NCBI GenBank assembly: GCA_001509375.1
Contig: LGFT01000003.1
Span: 1 to 61,634, forward strand
Direction: 5' to 3'
DNA: 61,634 bases
From: Methanothrix harundinacea
GTDB taxonomy: Archaea; Halobacteriota; Methanosarcinia; Methanotrichales; Methanotrichaceae
The position numbers were made by a program, and so were the translations under genes. The notes beneath the pieces are model-generated. The model did not search any database, was not told the origin of the DNA, and saw only the letters and a list, made by a program, of their open reading frames with translations. Shown here piece by piece: positions 58,669 to 61,634 of this stretch (position 1 is its first letter; each line of letters starts with the position of its first letter).

Positions 58669-61404
58669 CTACGCCGAACCGCCCATCCTCCTCCTGGCCA
58701 CCAGCTTTCTCAATTCGTCCCCGAAGAGGACGGTGCTGGATACGGCAAAGATCATCGCCCAATCGACGAGAGAGAGGGAGACGGTCCCAAGGGCCAACTG
58801 GAAGGCGGGGACGACGGTCACCAGCATCTGGAGAGTTAAGGATACAACTATCGCCCCCATCAGATGCCTGTTTGAGAGGAAACCCAGCTTGAAGACGGAT
58901 TCGGTCCTGGACCTGCAGTTCAGAGCGTTGAAGATCTGGAACATGGCCATGGTGGTAAACCCCATCGTCTGGGCCCTCAGTACCTCGCCGCCGTTCCATT
59001 CCCTGGTGAATACGAAGAGGGTTCCCGCAGCCATGAAGATCGCCACGAAGATGACGTTCGTGAGGATCTCCCGGTTGATTATCTTCTCTTTGGGCCTCCT
59101 CGGAGGCTGATCCATGATCTTCTTCTCCTTCGGCTCCATGGCGAGGGTTATCCCCATCAGGCCGTCGGTGACCAGGTTGACCCAGAGGATCTGGACCGGA
59201 GTGAAGATGAGGGTGTTGATCGTCAGGATGGTGATGGCGGTGAGGATCGTCAGGATCTCCCCGGCGTTGGTGCTGATGAGGTACTTGACCACCTTCCGGA
59301 TGTTCTCGAAGATCACCCTCCCCTCTTCGACAGCGCTGACGATGCTCCTGAAGTTGTCGTCGGTGAGGATCATGTCCGCCGTCTCCTTGGTGACGTCGGT
59401 TCCTGCGATTCCCATGGCTATCCCCACCTCCGCCAACTTGAGGGCGGGGGCGTCGTTCGCCCCATCGCCGGTCATGGCGACGATGTGCCCCCGCTTCCTC
59501 AGGGCCTCCACGATCCTGTACTTGTGCTCTGGGGAGACCCGGGCGAAGACGGCGACCTCCTCGATCACCTCAGCGAGGGCGTCGTCGTCCATATCGTCGA
59601 GGTCGGAGCCTGCGAGGGTCTTCGACCCCTCCGAGGCGATCCCGATCTCCTTTGCGATCGCCTCGGCGGTGACCCTGTGGTCGCCGGTGGCCATCATCAC
59701 CCTGATCCCGGCCCGTTGGCAGAGGGCGATGGAGGTTATCGCCTCGGGCCTCGGGGGGTCTATCATCCCGGAGAAGCCAGCAAAGACGAGATCTTTCGGT
59801 CTCGCCTCCTTGAAGGCTCCGATCTCGGCCTCGTCCAGCTCTCGATAGGCCATGGCCAGGACCCTCAGGGCCCCCTCGGCCATGCCGCCGCTCGCCTTGA
59901 GGAGATCCTCCTTAAGGCTCTGGTCCAGCCTCTCGGCCCGGCCGTCGACGAGGATATCGGAGGAAAAGCCCAGGATCACCTCGGGGGCGCCTTTGAGGTA
60001 GGCGACAGCTCCCCCCTCCGGGGTCCGGTGGATGGTGGCCATGTACTTTTTGCTGGAGTCGAAGGGGATCTCGTCGATCCTGGGACGATCTTCTGCCAGC
60101 CGGTCCCTCTCAAGGCCGGCCTTGGCCGCAACCACCACCAGGGCGCCTTCGGTGGGATCGCCGAGGATCTCCCACCTCTCGCCGTCCCCGTCCTCCGAGG
60201 CCTTGAGGACGGAGTCGTTGCATAGGGCCGCGATCTGGAGGAATCTCGAGAGGTCCGGGTCCCCGGTAGGGTCGATCCGGGCGCCATCCATCTCAAACTC
60301 CCCCTGGGGGCGGAAGCCGGCGCCTGAGACGTCCACCATCCCCTTCCCCAGGAAGATCTTCTGGACAGTCATCTGGTTGGTGGTGAGGGTCCCGGTCTTG
60401 TCGGTGCAGATGGCGGTGACGGAGCCGAGGGCCTCTACGGCGTCGAGCTTCCGGATGATGGCGTTCCTCTTCGCCATCCTGCCTACCCCCACCGCCAGAG
60501 TGACGGTTATCACCGCCGGGAGACCCTCGGGGATAGCCGAGACCGCCATCGCCAGGGTGAAGAGGGCGAGCTCGATGAACTCAAAGCCCCTGAGGAGCCC
60601 CGCCGCCAGGGTTACGCTGCTGGCGACCAGGGCGAGGATCATCAGCTTCTTGCTCAGGTCCAGGGTCCGGCCCTTCAGGGGCGTGGCGGTCTTTCCGGTC
60701 TTTGTGATCATCCCGGCGATCTTTCCCATCTCGGTGGCCATCCCCGTCGAGAAGACGAGGGCCTTCGCCCTCCCCTGAGTGATGATCGTCCCGGCAAAGA
60801 GGAGGTTATCCCGATCGCCGATGGGAAGGTCCCCGGGGAGGGGCTCGACCTTCTTCCTCGTGGGGACCGACTCGCCAGTGAGCATAGACTCGTCCGCCTC
60901 GAGGTTTGCGGCCTCGATGATCCGGGCGTCGGCGGGAACCCGGGACCCCGCCTCCAGGAGGATGACGTCGCCGGGGACGAGCTCCCTCGCTTTGATCCGC
61001 GTCTCCTTCCGCGGGCCGGAATCAGAAGAGTCCCGGAGGGCCCTCGCCTCGGGGGAGGCCTGGGACTGGAGGGCGAGGATCGCCTCCTCGGCCTTGTACT
61101 CCTTATAAAATCCGAGGATGGTGTTTATGCTGATCACGCCGACGATGACGATGGCGTCTATCGTCTTGCCCGCCAGGAGGGATATGACGGCGGCAAAGGC
61201 GAGGACGGCGATGAGGGGGTTTTTGACCTGCTCTGCCAAAAGGGCGAGCCTGCCCGTCCCCTTCTCCTCTTGAAGCTCGTTTGGGCCGTACTCCTCCAAC
61301 CTCCTCTCGGCCTCCGAGGTGGCGAGGCCCCTAGGACCTGATTTCAGGGCTTCGAACGCCTCTTCGATGCTCAGAGAATGCCATCTTTTTTCGTCATCGA
61401 CCAC
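58669..61404 (-). CDS. P-type cation-transporting ATPase (P2A, Ca2+-type)
   Basis: A 911-residue ion pump. The phosphorylation site is D335 in ICTDKTGTLTTNQM. The actuator TGES motif is at 176-179, the membrane motif SAIPEGLPAVITVTLAVG near 289-306 is the P2A calcium-type sequence, and GDGANDAPALKLAEVGIAMG is the hinge. VNLVTDGLMGITLAMEP matches the N-x-x-T-D of TM6. An N-terminal cation-ATPase domain (RWHSLSIEEAFEAL) is present. Ca2+ or Mn2+ export is the likely role. The GTG at 61404 has GGAGG eight nt upstream and a TATA-like GGTATTTAAATC about 75 nt upstream. Confidence 0.93.
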   Translation of the reverse strand: MVDDEKRWHSLSIEEAFEALKSGPRGLATSEAERRLEEYGPNELQEEKGTGRLALLAEQVKNPLIAVLAFAAVISLLAGKTIDAIVIVGVISINTILGFYKEYKAEEAILALQSQASPEARALRDSSDSGPRKETRIKARELVPGDVILLEAGSRVPADARIIEAANLEADESMLTGESVPTRKKVEPLPGDLPIGDRDNLLFAGTIITQGRAKALVFSTGMATEMGKIAGMITKTGKTATPLKGRTLDLSKKLMILALVASSVTLAAGLLRGFEFIELALFTLAMAVSAIPEGLPAVITVTLAVGVGRMAKRNAIIRKLDAVEALGSVTAICTDKTGTLTTNQMTVQKIFLGKGMVDVSGAGFRPQGEFEMDGARIDPTGDPDLSRFLQIAALCNDSVLKASEDGDGERWEILGDPTEGALVVVAAKAGLERDRLAEDRPRIDEIPFDSSKKYMATIHRTPEGGAVAYLKGAPEVILGFSSDILVDGRAERLDQSLKEDLLKASGGMAEGALRVLAMAYRELDEAEIGAFKEARPKDLVFAGFSGMIDPPRPEAITSIALCQRAGIRVMMATGDHRVTAEAIAKEIGIASEGSKTLAGSDLDDMDDDALAEVIEEVAVFARVSPEHKYRIVEALRKRGHIVAMTGDGANDAPALKLAEVGIAMGIAGTDVTKETADMILTDDNFRSIVSAVEEGRVIFENIRKVVKYLISTNAGEILTILTAITILTINTLIFTPVQILWVNLVTDGLMGITLAMEPKEKKIMDQPPRRPKEKIINREILTNVIFVAIFMAAGTLFVFTREWNGGEVLRAQTMGFTTMAMFQIFNALNCRSRTESVFKLGFLSNRHLMGAIVVSLTLQMLVTVVPAFQLALGTVSLSLVDWAMIFAVSSTVLFGDELRKLVARRRMGGSA

Positions 61405-61473
61405 AAGCTCAGCCTCCAGAAAGTGCGATCAAGATCGTCTGCGAAATGAACCCTGGCTTTATTGGCGTTTAAT

Positions 61474-61486
61474 GATTTAAATACCT
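61474..61486 (-). promoter_or_regulatory. TATA box of the P-type ATPase gene
   Basis: The minus strand reads GGTATTTAAATCA, centred about 76 nt from the GTG at 61404. The implied leader is about 50 nt and includes the GGAGG site. Confidence 0.45.
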
Positions 61487-61577
61487 ACCAGCAGGAGAGG
61501 GGGATCGATGGAGATGCCTCCGTTGGATATAAATTAATTCAAATATAATCTCGGAGAAGGTAGGAGTCAAGGAGAAG

Positions 61578-61634
61578 TTAAATGCGCAGCTCCACGAAGT
61601 TGCCCTCCCTCTCTATTCTGTCCATATCGAGGAA
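61578..61634 (-). CDS. C-terminal end of an unidentified gene (cut by the window edge)
   Basis: On the minus strand the last 57 nt read FLDMDRIEREGNFVELRI and then TAA at 61578. The charged, amphipathic sequence looks like a genuine protein tail, and the strand agrees with the P-type ATPase. A competing plus-strand frame starts at the ATG at 61581 with AAGGAG upstream but gives a less protein-like product. The gene body lies outside the window. Confidence 0.45.
   Translation of the reverse strand, partial: FLDMDRIEREGNFVELRI

Noticed and set aside
61581-61634. Plus-strand ORF start at the window edge with TATA-like sequences and AAGGAG upstream
   Set aside because: Product MRSSTKLPSLSILSISR is less protein-like than the opposite-strand tail; not excluded, but the minus-strand reading is preferred.

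Overview
The window looks like chromosome from a GC-rich methanogenic archaeon of the Methanotrichaceae (Methanothrix/Methanosaeta type). The evidence is gene content. There are archaeal ribosomal and RNA polymerase genes (S2, S9, L13, L18e, RpoK, RpoN), VAT and LonB, archaeal GHMP-type shikimate kinase, mevalonate kinase, isopentenyl phosphate kinase and type 2 isopentenyl diphosphate isomerase. A methanopterin-pathway beta-RFAP synthase is present, and so are many long TPR proteins. The genus is an inference; the archaeal and methanogen assignment is strong. No IS element, CRISPR array or prophage was seen.

Layout. 0-2.4 kb: two GT4 glycosyltransferases in AT-richer DNA. 2.5-6.3 kb (+): aminotransferase, hexapeptide acetyltransferase, Gfo/Idh oxidoreductase and UDP-sugar 6-dehydrogenase, a Wbp-like set for a diacetamido-uronic acid nucleotide sugar. 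6.3-12 kb (-): TldD, two bifunctional GlmU-like proteins and GlmS, which supply UDP-GlcNAc to that set. 12-19.3 kb (-): a protein-quality-control block (HtpX, CNNM/CorC protein, winged-helix regulator, VAT, LonB, TldD). 19.3-24.6 kb (-): two secreted TPR-array proteins driven by an identical 17-nt promoter. 24.6-29.9 kb: RimI, DUF2111, ArgG, a radical SAM enzyme, the ArvABC-like GTPase operon and a small unannotated protein. 29.9-34.4 kb: an extracytoplasmic thiol module (thioredoxins, CcdA-type membrane domain, degenerate rhodanese lipoprotein) and a parvulin. 34.6-45.6 kb: a geranylgeranyl-reductase-like flavoprotein, a nuclease-like unknown, shikimate kinase, chorismate mutase, PurE, two UspA proteins with a coupled membrane micro-protein, an M42 peptidase, a fused chorismate lyase/beta-RFAP synthase, class II HMG-CoA reductase, prephenate dehydratase and a split permease. 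45.8-56.1 kb: inositol-phosphate synthase, a His-rich protein, and a minus-strand ribosomal/RNAP/mevalonate superoperon containing tRNA-Pro(CGG). 56.2-61.6 kb: a TctA-like permease, an MBL-fold hydrolase, a P-type ATPase and the tail of another gene.

How the genes work together. GlmS and GlmU feed the nucleotide-sugar set and glycosyltransferases, probably for S-layer or N-linked glycans. HMG-CoA reductase, mevalonate kinase, IPK, Fni, IdsA and the flavoprotein reductase form most of an archaeal lipid route, with inositol-phosphate synthase for a headgroup. Shikimate kinase, chorismate mutase, chorismate lyase and prephenate dehydratase surround the chorismate branch point. The most notable observations are the chorismate lyase/RFAP synthase fusion, two apparent CTG start codons, the twin TPR promoters, a palindromic operator at uspA2, the structured L18e leader, an uncharacterised PD-(D/E)xK-like protein, and the ArvABC-type vesiculation operon.
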